From CAWGUU01 sp963825765 (GTDB lineage: Bacteria > Actinomycetota > Acidimicrobiia > Acidimicrobiales > AC-14), in assembly GCA_963825765.1 (NCBI GenBank), contig CAWGUU010000003.1, positions 62,001 through 126,000 on the forward strand: a stretch of DNA of 64,000 bases, read 5' to 3'. Shown here piece by piece: positions 27,152-35,417 of this stretch. The notes beneath the pieces are model-generated. The model saw only the letters and a program-made list of their open reading frames with translations, was not told the origin of the DNA and made no database searches. The stretch's first letter is position 1, and the number at the start of each line of letters is the position of its first letter. Made by a program: the position numbers and the translations under genes.

Positions 27152-27835
27152 ATGTCGATCATCTGCCTGGATTCCGGGGTAGACCTCAGCGTGTTCCGCA
27201 AACTGCTGCTCCTCTTCGTCGTCGCCGTCGTGGCCGTGCTCGTCGTGGCCGACGTGTTCGCCCGCCGCGTCGCCGAGGACCAGCTGCGGCAGCAGGTGGT
27301 GTCCAAGGTTCGGCCCGACGGGCCCGTCTCGGCCAGCATCTCGTCGTTCCCCTTCGTCGGCCGCCTGCTCGCGTCGGGGACGATCCCGGAAGTCGAGGTG
27401 TCGCTCGTCGACGTCACCGTCCGCGGGTTCACGTTCGCGTCGGTGGGGGTGGTGCTGGAGTCGGTCCGCATCGACCGCGACGCGCTCGTCCAGGACCGCC
27501 GGGTGGCCCTCCTGGCGATCGGCAAGGGCACGGCGGTGGTGGAGATCTCCGCCGACGAGATCTCCCGGCTGGTCAAGGTGCCGGTGGTGCTCGAGAGCGG
27601 CAGGGCGCGGGTGCGCCTGGACGGCCGGCTGGTGGATGTGGCGGCGAGGGTCGAGGGGAGCAGCCTCGTCGTGGCCGCCGCCGGCGTCACCCTCGGGGCC
27701 GTCGACATCCCGCCGCTGCCCCTCGTCAGCTGCCTGAGCGGCACCGAGATCCGGCCCGGTCGCCTCCGCCTGACCTGCAGCATCGACGAGGTGCCGGTCG
27801 AGCTGGCCGGGCACTCCCTCCAGACGCGGCTCTGA
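27152..27835 (+). CDS. DUF2993 (LmeA-like) exported protein
   Basis: 227 residues from ATG at 27152; an in-frame GTG at 27191 is also possible. A signal anchor (LLLLFVVAVVAVLVVADVFA) is followed by the lipid-binding-like DUF2993 domain: AEDQLRQQVVSKV, FPFVGRLLASGTIPEVEVSL, VRGFTFASVGVVLESVRID. The mycobacterial relative LmeA binds phosphoinositides and supports lipomannan elongation. This member should act at the outer face of the membrane in envelope lipid handling. Diverges from the ATPase gene by 41 bases. Confidence 0.78.
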   Translation: MSIICLDSGVDLSVFRKLLLLFVVAVVAVLVVADVFARRVAEDQLRQQVVSKVRPDGPVSASISSFPFVGRLLASGTIPEVEVSLVDVTVRGFTFASVGVVLESVRIDRDALVQDRRVALLAIGKGTAVVEISADEISRLVKVPVVLESGRARVRLDGRLVDVAARVEGSSLVVAAAGVTLGAVDIPPLPLVSCLSGTEIRPGRLRLTCSIDEVPVELAGHSLQTRL

Positions 27836-27863
27836 CAGCCCGGTCACACGATTCATTGCGCTC

Positions 27864-27908
27864 GTAGCGCCCCAAATCGGGCCCACAACAGCGAAATAGG
27901 GGCGCTAC
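27864..27908. terminator. Perfect 10-base inverted repeat between convergent genes
   Basis: GTAGCGCCCC at 27864-27873 pairs with GGGGCGCTAC at 27899-27908 around a 25-base AT-richer loop. It lies between the stops of the DUF2993 gene and the polyprenyl synthase gene, fitting a bidirectional terminator, though no T-run follows. Confidence 0.5.
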
Positions 27909-27960
27909 CGATGATCCAAACTGACACCCCCAGCGGCGCCGCCCGCGCCGAGGATTCCCC

Positions 27961-29025
27961 TCAGTGGTCGCGGCCGGCGACGTAGTAGGCCAGGTCGCTC
28001 AGCGCCCGCCTGGCCTCGGCCGTCAAGGGCGCCCGGTCCATGGCCACGACCGCCTCGGCCACCAGGCCGTCGATGCGTTGCTCGATCCGCTCGACCGCGC
28101 CGCTCTCGATGAGGACCTCCTGCAGTGCGGTGATGTCGTCGTCGGAGAGGTCGTCGGCGCCGTAGCGGTCGAGGCCGGTGCCCCTGCCCACCACCTCGGC
28201 GGCGAGGGCGAAGAGCACCGTCGGCTTGCCCTCCCGGAGATCCTCGCCCACCGGCTTGCCGGTGACGGCACCGTCCCCGAACACGCCGAGCAGGTCGTCG
28301 CGCAGCTGGAAGGCCTCGCCCAGCGGCAACCCGTAGTCGCTCAGGGGCCCCGCAAGCTCGTCCAGGCGTCCGGCGAGGGCGGCGCCGAGGTGCAGCGGCC
28401 GCTCGATGGTGTACTTGCCCGACTTGAAGCGGCAGATGCGCTGGGCGGCGTCCTCACCGACCCGCCCCCGGGCGGTGCCCACCAGGTCGAGGTACTGGCC
28501 GACGTTGACCTCGACGCGCAGCTCGGTGAACACCTCGCCCGCCGCCTTGGGGGCGCCGGCGAGCAGCCTGTCGGCGTACACGAAGGCGAGGTCGCCAACC
28601 AGGATCCCCACGCCCTCGCCGAAGCGGCGGCCCTCGCCCCGCCACTCCCCCAGGGCGTGGCGGGCCTCGAAGCGCACGTGGACGGTCTCCATCGCCCGGC
28701 GGGTGGCAGAGCCGTCCATGATGTCGTCGTGGATAAGGGCGAACGTGTGGAGCAGTTCCAGGGCGGCACCGGCGTCCACCACCATGCGGTCCTCGGGGTC
28801 GCCGCCTGCCCCCACGAAGGCCCAGTAGCAGAACGCCGGCCGCAGCCGCTTGCCACCGGCCCGCACCAGGTCGCGCAGGGCCTCGAACGGGTCGGTCAGC
28901 TCGGCGTCGACGTCGGACCAGCGCGCCAGTTCCTCGGCCAGCACGCTTTCGATCCGAGCCTCGACCCGGCCGGCGATCCAGCCGAGGCTGGACGGCGCGG
29001 CAATGGTTGTGGGGACGACCCTCAC
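27961..29025 (-). CDS. Polyprenyl (geranylgeranyl) diphosphate synthase
   Basis: Trans-prenyltransferase, 354 residues from GTG at 29025, overlapping the PAP2 gene stop (GTGA). First Asp-rich motif HDDIMDGSATRR at residues 99-110 (DDxxD), second motif RDDLLGVFGD at 242-251, with GGKRLRPAF and KSGKYTIERP as expected. The two residues before the first motif region are L and I (FALIHDD), without bulky aromatics directly upstream, consistent with a medium-length product such as C20, but product length cannot be fixed. It probably supplies GGPP for crtB at 20 kb or the lipid carrier used by its operon partners. Confidence 0.87.
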   Translation of the reverse strand: MRVVPTTIAAPSSLGWIAGRVEARIESVLAEELARWSDVDAELTDPFEALRDLVRAGGKRLRPAFCYWAFVGAGGDPEDRMVVDAGAALELLHTFALIHDDIMDGSATRRAMETVHVRFEARHALGEWRGEGRRFGEGVGILVGDLAFVYADRLLAGAPKAAGEVFTELRVEVNVGQYLDLVGTARGRVGEDAAQRICRFKSGKYTIERPLHLGAALAGRLDELAGPLSDYGLPLGEAFQLRDDLLGVFGDGAVTGKPVGEDLREGKPTVLFALAAEVVGRGTGLDRYGADDLSDDDITALQEVLIESGAVERIEQRIDGLVAEAVVAMDRAPLTAEARRALSDLAYYVAGRDH

Positions 29026-29954
29026 GGCGTCTGTTCGGTGGCGGGGCCAGGACCGGATGTCACCGGGCTGGACGGGAGGGGTCGGGGAAACCGGTCACGC
29101 TGGGTCCACGAGGCCAGCGGGAAGCCGATGGCGGCACCGACACCGAGGGCGATCGCCCCGCCGACGGCGTCGAGCACGAAGTGGTTGGCCGTCACCACGA
29201 CGGCGAACAGGGTGCATGCCGGGTAGGCGACGGCCAGCACCTTCGCCCACCTGGACCGGAACGCGGGAACGAGGACGCACGCGCACCACAGGGCCCAGGC
29301 GAAGTGGAGGCTCGGCATCGCCGCGTACTGGTTCGAGATCTTGCTCATCGTGCCGGAGTCGAACGACCAGGGGCTACCGAAGACCCGCAGGGTGTCGACG
29401 TAGCCGAAGGACACGGGCATGAGGCGGGGCGGCATGAGCGGGTAGAAGGCGAACCCGAGGAGGGCGACGGCGGTGGTGGCGGCCAGCGTGTTGCGCCACC
29501 GCCGGTAGCGCTCGGGGAAGCGCCGGAACAGCAGGACGAGGGCGAAGATGGTCACGAAGAAGTGGAACGTGCCGTAGAAGAGGTTCCAGAACTCCACGAA
29601 CAGGCGCCATCCCAGGAACGCCTGCTGGATCGCCTCCTCCCGGTAGATGCCCAGGATCCGCTCCAGATCGACGATCTGCAGGGCGTTGCGCAGGGCCCGG
29701 GCCTCCGACACCGAGGCCGACCCCTGGGTGTTGCGGATGACGCTGTAGACCGCGTAGAACGCGGCCACGTACAGGACCTCCCGCCACCACCGCAGCCCGT
29801 AGTCGAGCCTGGGGCGGTCGGTGCCTGTCGATTCCTCACCACCGACAGTGGGTTCTCCCCCGTCGACCTCGACCTCGACCGCGACCAGCTTCACCGGACG
29901 GTGGCCGTCCGATGGGATTGGGTCGGGGACCGGCTCGGTTGGGCGCTGGCTCAC
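29022..29954 (-). CDS. PAP2-superfamily membrane phosphatase/phosphotransferase
   Basis: 310 residues from GTG at 29954, overlapping the upstream gene stop (GTGA). After a charged N-terminus of about 60 residues come roughly six membrane segments. PAP2 motifs include the central MPSLHFAWALWCACVL (SLH with nucleophile-assisting His) and VVVTANHFVLDAVGGAIAL (H-x3-D). The KX6RP motif is weak. This is the inositolphosphotransferase/AUR1-like branch, which acts on lipid phosphates at the outer membrane face. The operon with a flippase-like protein and a prenyl synthase points to polyprenyl-phosphate or phosphoinositol lipid metabolism. Confidence 0.8.
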   Translation of the reverse strand: MSQRPTEPVPDPIPSDGHRPVKLVAVEVEVDGGEPTVGGEESTGTDRPRLDYGLRWWREVLYVAAFYAVYSVIRNTQGSASVSEARALRNALQIVDLERILGIYREEAIQQAFLGWRLFVEFWNLFYGTFHFFVTIFALVLLFRRFPERYRRWRNTLAATTAVALLGFAFYPLMPPRLMPVSFGYVDTLRVFGSPWSFDSGTMSKISNQYAAMPSLHFAWALWCACVLVPAFRSRWAKVLAVAYPACTLFAVVVTANHFVLDAVGGAIALGVGAAIGFPLASWTQRDRFPRPLPSSPVTSGPGPATEQTP

Positions 29955-30916
29955 ACCATCGCTCGCAGCGGGCGGGTACCCACCGCGAACGCGGGCGCGC
30001 CGAGCAGGCTCACAACCAGGTTCATGCAGTAGAGGAGCAGGCCGAGCGCCACGGCCTGGGCCGGAGCCACCCCGAGAGGGGCGAGCAGGAGCACGAGCGC
30101 CCCCTCGCGCAGGCCCAGACCACTCACCGACAGGGGGAGGACCTGGGCGATGGCCACCACCGGCACGAACGCCATGGCCGCCGACCACCCGACGTTGAGC
30201 CCGAGGGCGTGGGCCGCGGCCCACGCCGCCAGCACGATCGTGAGCTGGTAGGCGAGGGCGGTCACCAGCACTTTGGCCGCCTCTGCCGGCTGCCGGCGAA
30301 TCTGGCCGAGGCCGAGGTGCACGGCGCTGATAAAGCTGAGCCAGCGGGCGTGGCGGCCGGTCAGGCGCGCGCCCAACCGGGGGTTGCCGGCCACGACGAG
30401 GATCACCGCCAGCACGGCCAGCGTGCCCAGCGACAGGGCCAGGGCCAGCCTGGTGGCCGTGCCCATGTGGAGCAACGAGGGGTTGCCGAGGAGGGCCACG
30501 AGGGTGATGAACGGGAGCACCACGAACCCGGTGAGGCGCTCGAGCACCACCGAGGCGAAGGATTCCGGGGGTTGGCCGTTGCCAGCCGACAGCCGGGTGA
30601 CGCGCAGCACGTCGCCGCCGACGGTGGTGGGCAGGAAGTTCGACACGAACTGGCCGGCCAGGTTGTGCGACAGCAGAGGCTGGAGGTCGGTCGGCAGGCC
30701 GATGGCCTGCAGAACCCGCTGCCAGCGCAGCGTGGCCAGCAGCACCGCTCCCAGGCTGACGACGAGGCCGGCCACGACCCACGACCAGCTCGAGAGCTGG
30801 CGCCGGGGCAGCAGGGTCAACAGGTCGTTCAGGTCGAAGCGCGTGAAGAGGACGGCGAGCATGGCGGCGCTCGCCACGATTCGGAGGACGAGGAGCAGCT
30901 TTCCCTGGCGCCCCAT
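29951..30916 (-). CDS. Lysylphosphatidylglycerol-synthase-TM (UPF0104) family membrane protein
   Basis: 321 residues from ATG at 30916 with about eight membrane helices. Family features: VLRIVASAAMLAVLF, NLAGQFVSNFLPTTVGGDVLR, TLVALLGNPSLL, and the C-terminal LPLSVSGLGLREGALVLLLAPLGV (the GlGxxE/LREG motif of AglD/MprF-type domains). Members act as putative lipid flippases or glycolipid-transfer accessories. First gene of a three-gene operon with stop/start overlaps (PAP2, then prenyl diphosphate synthase). Confidence 0.83.
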   Translation of the reverse strand: MGRQGKLLLVLRIVASAAMLAVLFTRFDLNDLLTLLPRRQLSSWSWVVAGLVVSLGAVLLATLRWQRVLQAIGLPTDLQPLLSHNLAGQFVSNFLPTTVGGDVLRVTRLSAGNGQPPESFASVVLERLTGFVVLPFITLVALLGNPSLLHMGTATRLALALSLGTLAVLAVILVVAGNPRLGARLTGRHARWLSFISAVHLGLGQIRRQPAEAAKVLVTALAYQLTIVLAAWAAAHALGLNVGWSAAMAFVPVVAIAQVLPLSVSGLGLREGALVLLLAPLGVAPAQAVALGLLLYCMNLVVSLLGAPAFAVGTRPLRAMV

Positions 30917-30992
30917 CCCCTCAGACTACGCAACCGGCGCCCGTTCCGCCCCGCACCCGCGTGAGCAGGTCGGCGTCCTATCGTGCCCTCGC

Positions 30993-31844
30993 ATGCTCAC
31001 TCGCCGGCTCGACCTCGGCGTTCTCGAACTGGCGGTGTGCGAGCAGGGCGAGGGCGGTCGAGGTGTCCTCCTGGTCCACGGGTTCACCGGCGCCAAGGAG
31101 AACCTCGCCCCCACCGTCACGCTCATGGCCGGGCGCGGATGGCACGCGGTGGCCCCCGACCTGCGAGGACACGGGGCCAGCGACGCCCCCGGCGCAGAGG
31201 AGGACTACGACTTCGGGATCATGGCCGGCGACCTGGTGGCGGTGGCCGACGCCCTCGGCTGGGGCCGGTTCGCGGTCGTCGGCCACTCCTTCGGCGGGGC
31301 GCTGGCCCAGCTGGTGGCCCTCGAATCGCCGCACCGGCTCGACGCGCTGGTCCTGGCCGGCACCTTTCACGGGCCGGTGACCGCCGTCGACCCGGACCTC
31401 GTCGCGCTCGGTGCCGCCATCGTCCGGGACGCGGGGATGGAGGGGCTGGCGCAGGCCCTGGCCGCCCGGCGGAAGGCCGACCCGAGCCGGCAAGGTGCCG
31501 TCGAGGGGCTGGATTCCGGCCAGGAGGCGGTTCGGGAGCAGCAGCTCCTCGCCTGCTCGCCTGCCATGTGGCTGGCGCTCGCCCCCCGGTTCCACACCCA
31601 GGCCGACCGCCTCGAACGGCTGGCCACCCTCAACGTCCCCACCCACGTCATCGTCGGCGAGGACGACATCGTCATGCGTGACGACTGCGAGCGCATGGCG
31701 GCGACGATCCCGGGGGCGGGCCTGACGGTGATCCCCGGCGCCCGGCACTCGCCCCACGCCGAGACGCCGGACGCCTGGTCGGAGGCCCTGACCGGATTCC
31801 TCGACGGCGTGTCCCCGACCGTCAGGCCGCCGACCGGCGGATGA
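30993..31844 (+). CDS. Alpha/beta-fold hydrolase
   Basis: 283 residues from ATG at 30993. Oxyanion loop LLVHGFTGAKEN, acid-region DLRGHGASD, nucleophile elbow VVGHSFGGALAQLVAL (Ser about residue 100), late Asp in VIVGEDDIVM and catalytic His in PGARHSPHAETPDAW. All parts of the triad are therefore present. The substrate is unknown. Its 3' end overlaps the convergent HAD gene by 23 bases. Confidence 0.85.
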   Translation: MLTRRLDLGVLELAVCEQGEGGRGVLLVHGFTGAKENLAPTVTLMAGRGWHAVAPDLRGHGASDAPGAEEDYDFGIMAGDLVAVADALGWGRFAVVGHSFGGALAQLVALESPHRLDALVLAGTFHGPVTAVDPDLVALGAAIVRDAGMEGLAQALAARRKADPSRQGAVEGLDSGQEAVREQQLLACSPAMWLALAPRFHTQADRLERLATLNVPTHVIVGEDDIVMRDDCERMAATIPGAGLTVIPGARHSPHAETPDAWSEALTGFLDGVSPTVRPPTGG

Positions 31845-32502
31845 TCGGGGCCAGCGGGCTCTGGTCGAGGTGGTCCAGCAGGTCGGCGACGTCGCGATAG
31901 ACGGCGACGGCACCGGCCTCCTCCAACTCCAGCCGGCCGATGCCGCCGGTGAGGACGCAGACGCACTGCAACCCGGCTCCGGCGGCGGCCTCGACGTCCC
32001 AGACGGTGTCGCCCACGGCTATGGCGCTGGTCGGATCGGCTCCCGCCTTCTCCATGGCCGCCAGGAACACGTCGGGGCACGGCTTGGCCTCGTCGACGTC
32101 GCTGGCGGTCACGACGCCGTCGATGGCGTCGTCGGCGTCGATCGTGGCGAGCAGCGCATCCAGGTTCTCCTTCTCCGACGACGTGGCCAGGACGGCCTTG
32201 GCCCCGGCGGCGTGGATGGCCCGGATCAGGTCGCCGGAACCGTCAAACGCCCGGATCTCCTCCTTGAGGGCGTCGAAGTGGCGCGTGCGGGTCTCCTGGA
32301 CGTCGTCGCGCTCCTCACCGATGAGCTCGCGCATCAGCACGTCGGAGCCGGCGCCGATCATGGCGTGCACCCACGCCGTCGGCACCTGACAGCCGTGTTC
32401 GACGAACGCCCGCCACCAGGCCAGGGCGTGGATGTAGCCGCTGTCGACGAGTGTCCCGTCGACGTCGAGGAGGACAGCCGGGTTCGGGCACGGGGAGGAC
32501 AT
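31822..32502 (-). CDS. HAD-superfamily hydrolase (phosphatase)
   Basis: 226 residues from ATG at 32502. Motif I is LLDVDGTLVDSGYIHALAWW (DxDGT), motif II is KAVLATSSEK, motif III Lys lies in DEAKPCPDVFLAAMEKAG, and motif IV is AIAVGDTVWDVEAA. The cap arrangement is that of PGP/beta-phosphoglucomutase-type HADs. A small-molecule phosphatase is likely; the substrate is unknown. Divergent from tldD with about 50 bases between them. Confidence 0.87.
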   Translation of the reverse strand: MSSPCPNPAVLLDVDGTLVDSGYIHALAWWRAFVEHGCQVPTAWVHAMIGAGSDVLMRELIGEERDDVQETRTRHFDALKEEIRAFDGSGDLIRAIHAAGAKAVLATSSEKENLDALLATIDADDAIDGVVTASDVDEAKPCPDVFLAAMEKAGADPTSAIAVGDTVWDVEAAAGAGLQCVCVLTGGIGRLELEEAGAVAVYRDVADLLDHLDQSPLAPIIRRSAA

Positions 32503-32552
32503 GCCGAGGCTCTACCCCGAAGTAGGGGATGGGCCACCGGTACGATCCACCG

Positions 32553-33941
32553 ATGATCGACGAATCCGTGGTGGCCGACGTCCTGTCCGCCGCTCTTCGC
32601 ACCGGTGCCGACTTCGCCGAGCTGTTCGCCGAGGAGCGTCGCTCGTCGTCGGCCCACTTCGACGATGGCAAAGTCGAGGAGCTGACGTCGGGGCGCAGCC
32701 TGGGCGTCGGCCTCCGGGTCGTCCGGGGCGACACGACGGGCTTCGCCCACACGTCGGACCTGAGCGAGCCCGGTCTGCTGGCGGCGGCCGAGGCCGCGTC
32801 GGCAGCCGCTCGCGGTGGCGGCGGTGGCGTGCGGGAGGTGGCGCTGACCCGCCGGGACCCCGAGCGGGCCCCGGTGCAGGTCCTGCCCCAGGACGTCCCC
32901 AAGTCCGAGAAGGTCGAGCTGCTGGCCCGGGCAGACGACGCCGCCCGGTCCGAGGGTGACGCCATCCGCCAGGTCAGCGCGTCCTACGTCGACGGCCGTC
33001 GCCGCATCCTGGTGGCCAACAGCGACGGACTGCTCAGCTCCGACGACCAGGTCCGCACCCGGTTCATGGTCTCGTGCGTGGCCACCGGCGACACCGGCAT
33101 GCAGACCGGCTACGAGGGCCCCGGCGGAACTGTCGGGTTCGAGTTCTACGACGACGTCGTCGTGGAGGAGGTGGCCCGCACCGCCGCCCGCCGCGCCCTG
33201 AAGATGCTCGAAGCCAGGCCCGCACCCAGCGGCACCCTGCCGGTCGTGCTCAAGCGCGGGGCCGGCGGCGTCCTGTTCCACGAGGCGTGCGGCCACGGCC
33301 TGGAGGCGGACCTGGTCGGGCGGGACGCGTCGGTGTTCAAGGACCAGATCGGCCGACAGGTCGCCAGCCCGCTCGTGACCCTGGTCGACGACGGCACGTA
33401 CGCCCGGGAGTGGGGCACGTACGCCATCGACGACGAGGGCCACCCGGCCCGGCGCAACACCCTCATCGAGAACGGCGAGCTCACCGACTACATGTGGGAC
33501 GAGCTGCGGGCCCGCAAGCACGGGCGCCAGTCCTCCGGCAACGGGCGGCGGCAGAGCTACCAGCATCTGCCGATGGTGCGCATGACCAACACCTACGTGC
33601 TGGCCGGCGAGGACGACCCGGAGGAGATCATCCGCCAGACGCCCTACGGCATCTACTGCGTGCAGCTCGGCGGCGGCCAGGTCAACACCGCCACCGGCGA
33701 CTTCGTGTTCGGCATCACCGAGGCCTACATGATCGAGAACGGCGAGATCACCGAGCCGGTGCGCTCGGCCAACCTCATCGGCAACGGCCCCGAGGTCCTG
33801 CGGGCCATCGACGCGGTCGGGAACGACTTCGACACGTGGGCCGGCACCTGCGGCAAGGACGGCCAGGGCGTGCCGGTCTCGGCCGGCCAGCCGACGCTGC
33901 GGGTGGCGGCCATGACCGTCGGCGGCACCGCAGGTGCCTGA
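32553..33941 (+). CDS. tldD: Metalloprotease TldD
   Basis: 462 residues from ATG at 32553. TldD is the zinc-bearing subunit of the TldD/TldE heterodimeric protease, which degrades unfolded peptides and matures some RiPPs. The signature VLFHEACGHGLEADLVGRD (HExxxH) is present, as are the N-terminal DFAELFAEERRSSS and C-terminal YGIYCVQLGGGQVNTATGDFVFG. An in-frame earlier ATG at 32529 exists, but MIDESVVADVL is the usual family start. tldE follows 29 bases later. Confidence 0.92.
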   Translation: MIDESVVADVLSAALRTGADFAELFAEERRSSSAHFDDGKVEELTSGRSLGVGLRVVRGDTTGFAHTSDLSEPGLLAAAEAASAAARGGGGGVREVALTRRDPERAPVQVLPQDVPKSEKVELLARADDAARSEGDAIRQVSASYVDGRRRILVANSDGLLSSDDQVRTRFMVSCVATGDTGMQTGYEGPGGTVGFEFYDDVVVEEVARTAARRALKMLEARPAPSGTLPVVLKRGAGGVLFHEACGHGLEADLVGRDASVFKDQIGRQVASPLVTLVDDGTYAREWGTYAIDDEGHPARRNTLIENGELTDYMWDELRARKHGRQSSGNGRRQSYQHLPMVRMTNTYVLAGEDDPEEIIRQTPYGIYCVQLGGGQVNTATGDFVFGITEAYMIENGEITEPVRSANLIGNGPEVLRAIDAVGNDFDTWAGTCGKDGQGVPVSAGQPTLRVAAMTVGGTAGA

Positions 33942-33970
33942 TTCCCTACAGAACGGCGCCCTGCTCCGGA

Positions 33971-35296
33971 GTGGCCCAGCGGGTGGCCGGGCAGGCGAGG
34001 CCCGGCGAGCAGGTCGAGGCCTACGTCAGCCGGTCGTCGCACACCCAGGTGAAGGTCTTCGCCGGCGACGTGGAATCGCTGTCGTCGGCCGACACCGCCG
34101 GCGTCGGCGTGCGGGTGATCGTCGACGGCCGCCAGGGCTTCGCCTACTCCGGCTCGCTGGACGAGACCGACGTGGCCGAGGTGCTGGCCGAGGCCCGAGA
34201 CAACGCCACCTTCGGCTCGGCCGACGAGTTCCTCGGCCTCGTCGAGCCGGACGGCGTCGCCCCCGCCGACCTCGACCTCTTCCGACCCGAGCTTGCCGAG
34301 TTCCCCACGTCGGAGAAGGTCGAGCTGGCGCTCGAGGTCGAGCGGGCCACCAAGGCCGCCGACCCCCGCATCCGCGGCCTGGAGAGCGCCGGCTACGGCG
34401 ACACGTCCTACGAGTCGGCCATCGCCTCCAGCCGGGGCGTCACCGTCACGTCCCGCGGCACGGTCTGCTCCCTGTGGGCCGACGCCCTGGCCGGGGAGGG
34501 CACCGAGACCCAGACCGGGTACGGCTACTCCGTCGCTCGCACGCCTCAGGAGCTGGATCTGGCCAAGGCGTCGGGCGACGCCGCCGAGCGGGCCACCAGG
34601 ATGCTCGGCGCCCGCAAGCCCGCCTCCCGGCGGCTCACCGTCGTCTTCGACCCCAAGGTCACCGCCTCGTTCCTCGGGGTGCTGGCGTCGGGGCTCAGCG
34701 CCGAGGCCGCCATCAAGGGCCGCTCGCTGTTCGCCGGGCGGGAGGGCGAGTCGGTGGGCGTTCCGTTCCTCACCCTTGTCGACGACCCCACCGAGCCCGA
34801 CGCCTACGGCGCGTCCCGGTTCGACGCCGAGGGCCTCGCCAGCCGCCGCAACGTGCTCATCGACGGTGGGGTCCTGCAGGGCTTCCTGCACAACTCCTAC
34901 ACCGGCCGCCGCTGCGGCCTCGCGTCGAACGCCGCCGCGGTGCGCGGCGGGTTCCGCACCACCCCCGGCGCCGGCAGCCGGGCCCTCGCCCTCGCCCCCG
35001 GCACCCGCTCCCAGGACGAGCTGCTGGCCGAGCTGGGCGAGGGTCTCCTCGTGCAGTCGGTCAGCGGGCTCCATTCGGGCACCAACCCGGTCAGCGGCGA
35101 CTTCTCCGTCGGCGTGGAGGGCCTGATGGTCCGGGGCGGCGAGCGGGCCGAGCCCATCCGGGAGGCCACCATCGCCTCGACCCTCCAGCGCATGCTGCAG
35201 AACATGGTCGCCGTCGGCAACGACCGGGAGTGGCTGCCCGGCGCCGCCGCCGGCGTCACCCTGGTCGTCGCCGACCTGACCCTGAGCGGCTCGTAG
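33971..35296 (+). CDS. tldE: TldE/PmbA-family protein
   Basis: 441 residues if started at GTG 33971; the exact start is unsure because upstream in-frame codons lack a better start. TldE is the partner of TldD and lacks the HExxxH zinc site, as here. Visible family segments: RPGEQVEAYVSRSS, SADTAGVGVRVIVDGRQGFAY, VFDPKVTASFLGVLASGLSAEA, GGVLQGFLHNSYTGRR and SGDFSVGVEGLMVRGGE. Co-transcribed with tldD. No RiPP precursor gene was recognised nearby. Confidence 0.9.
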   Translation: MAQRVAGQARPGEQVEAYVSRSSHTQVKVFAGDVESLSSADTAGVGVRVIVDGRQGFAYSGSLDETDVAEVLAEARDNATFGSADEFLGLVEPDGVAPADLDLFRPELAEFPTSEKVELALEVERATKAADPRIRGLESAGYGDTSYESAIASSRGVTVTSRGTVCSLWADALAGEGTETQTGYGYSVARTPQELDLAKASGDAAERATRMLGARKPASRRLTVVFDPKVTASFLGVLASGLSAEAAIKGRSLFAGREGESVGVPFLTLVDDPTEPDAYGASRFDAEGLASRRNVLIDGGVLQGFLHNSYTGRRCGLASNAAAVRGGFRTTPGAGSRALALAPGTRSQDELLAELGEGLLVQSVSGLHSGTNPVSGDFSVGVEGLMVRGGERAEPIREATIASTLQRMLQNMVAVGNDREWLPGAAAGVTLVVADLTLSGS

Positions 35297-35300
35297 AGCT

Positions 35301-35417
35301 CTAGGACGCCGCTGATCATCGCATCGGCCGCTTCGCGGCCGGGCGCCTGACCAGCGCACTTGGGTGCGAAATGCCGTTGTCAGGCGCCGAAGACGGGCTT
35401 GATCAGCAGCGTCCTAG
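35301..35417. other. Multi-branched palindromic element between convergent genes
   Basis: Outer arms of 18 bases, CTAGGACGCCGCTGATCA at 35301-35318 and its complement at 35400-35417, with one mismatch. Inside are a small hairpin GGCCGCTTCGCGGCC at 35326-35340, and a 10-base stem GGCGCCTGAC (35342-35351) / GTCAGGCGCC (35379-35388) that itself encloses CGCAC-TTGG-GTGCG (35355-35368). It lies between the tldE stop and the stop of the zincin-RCC1 gene, which it includes. A bidirectional terminator, structured RNA or palindromic repeat are all possible. Confidence 0.65.
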
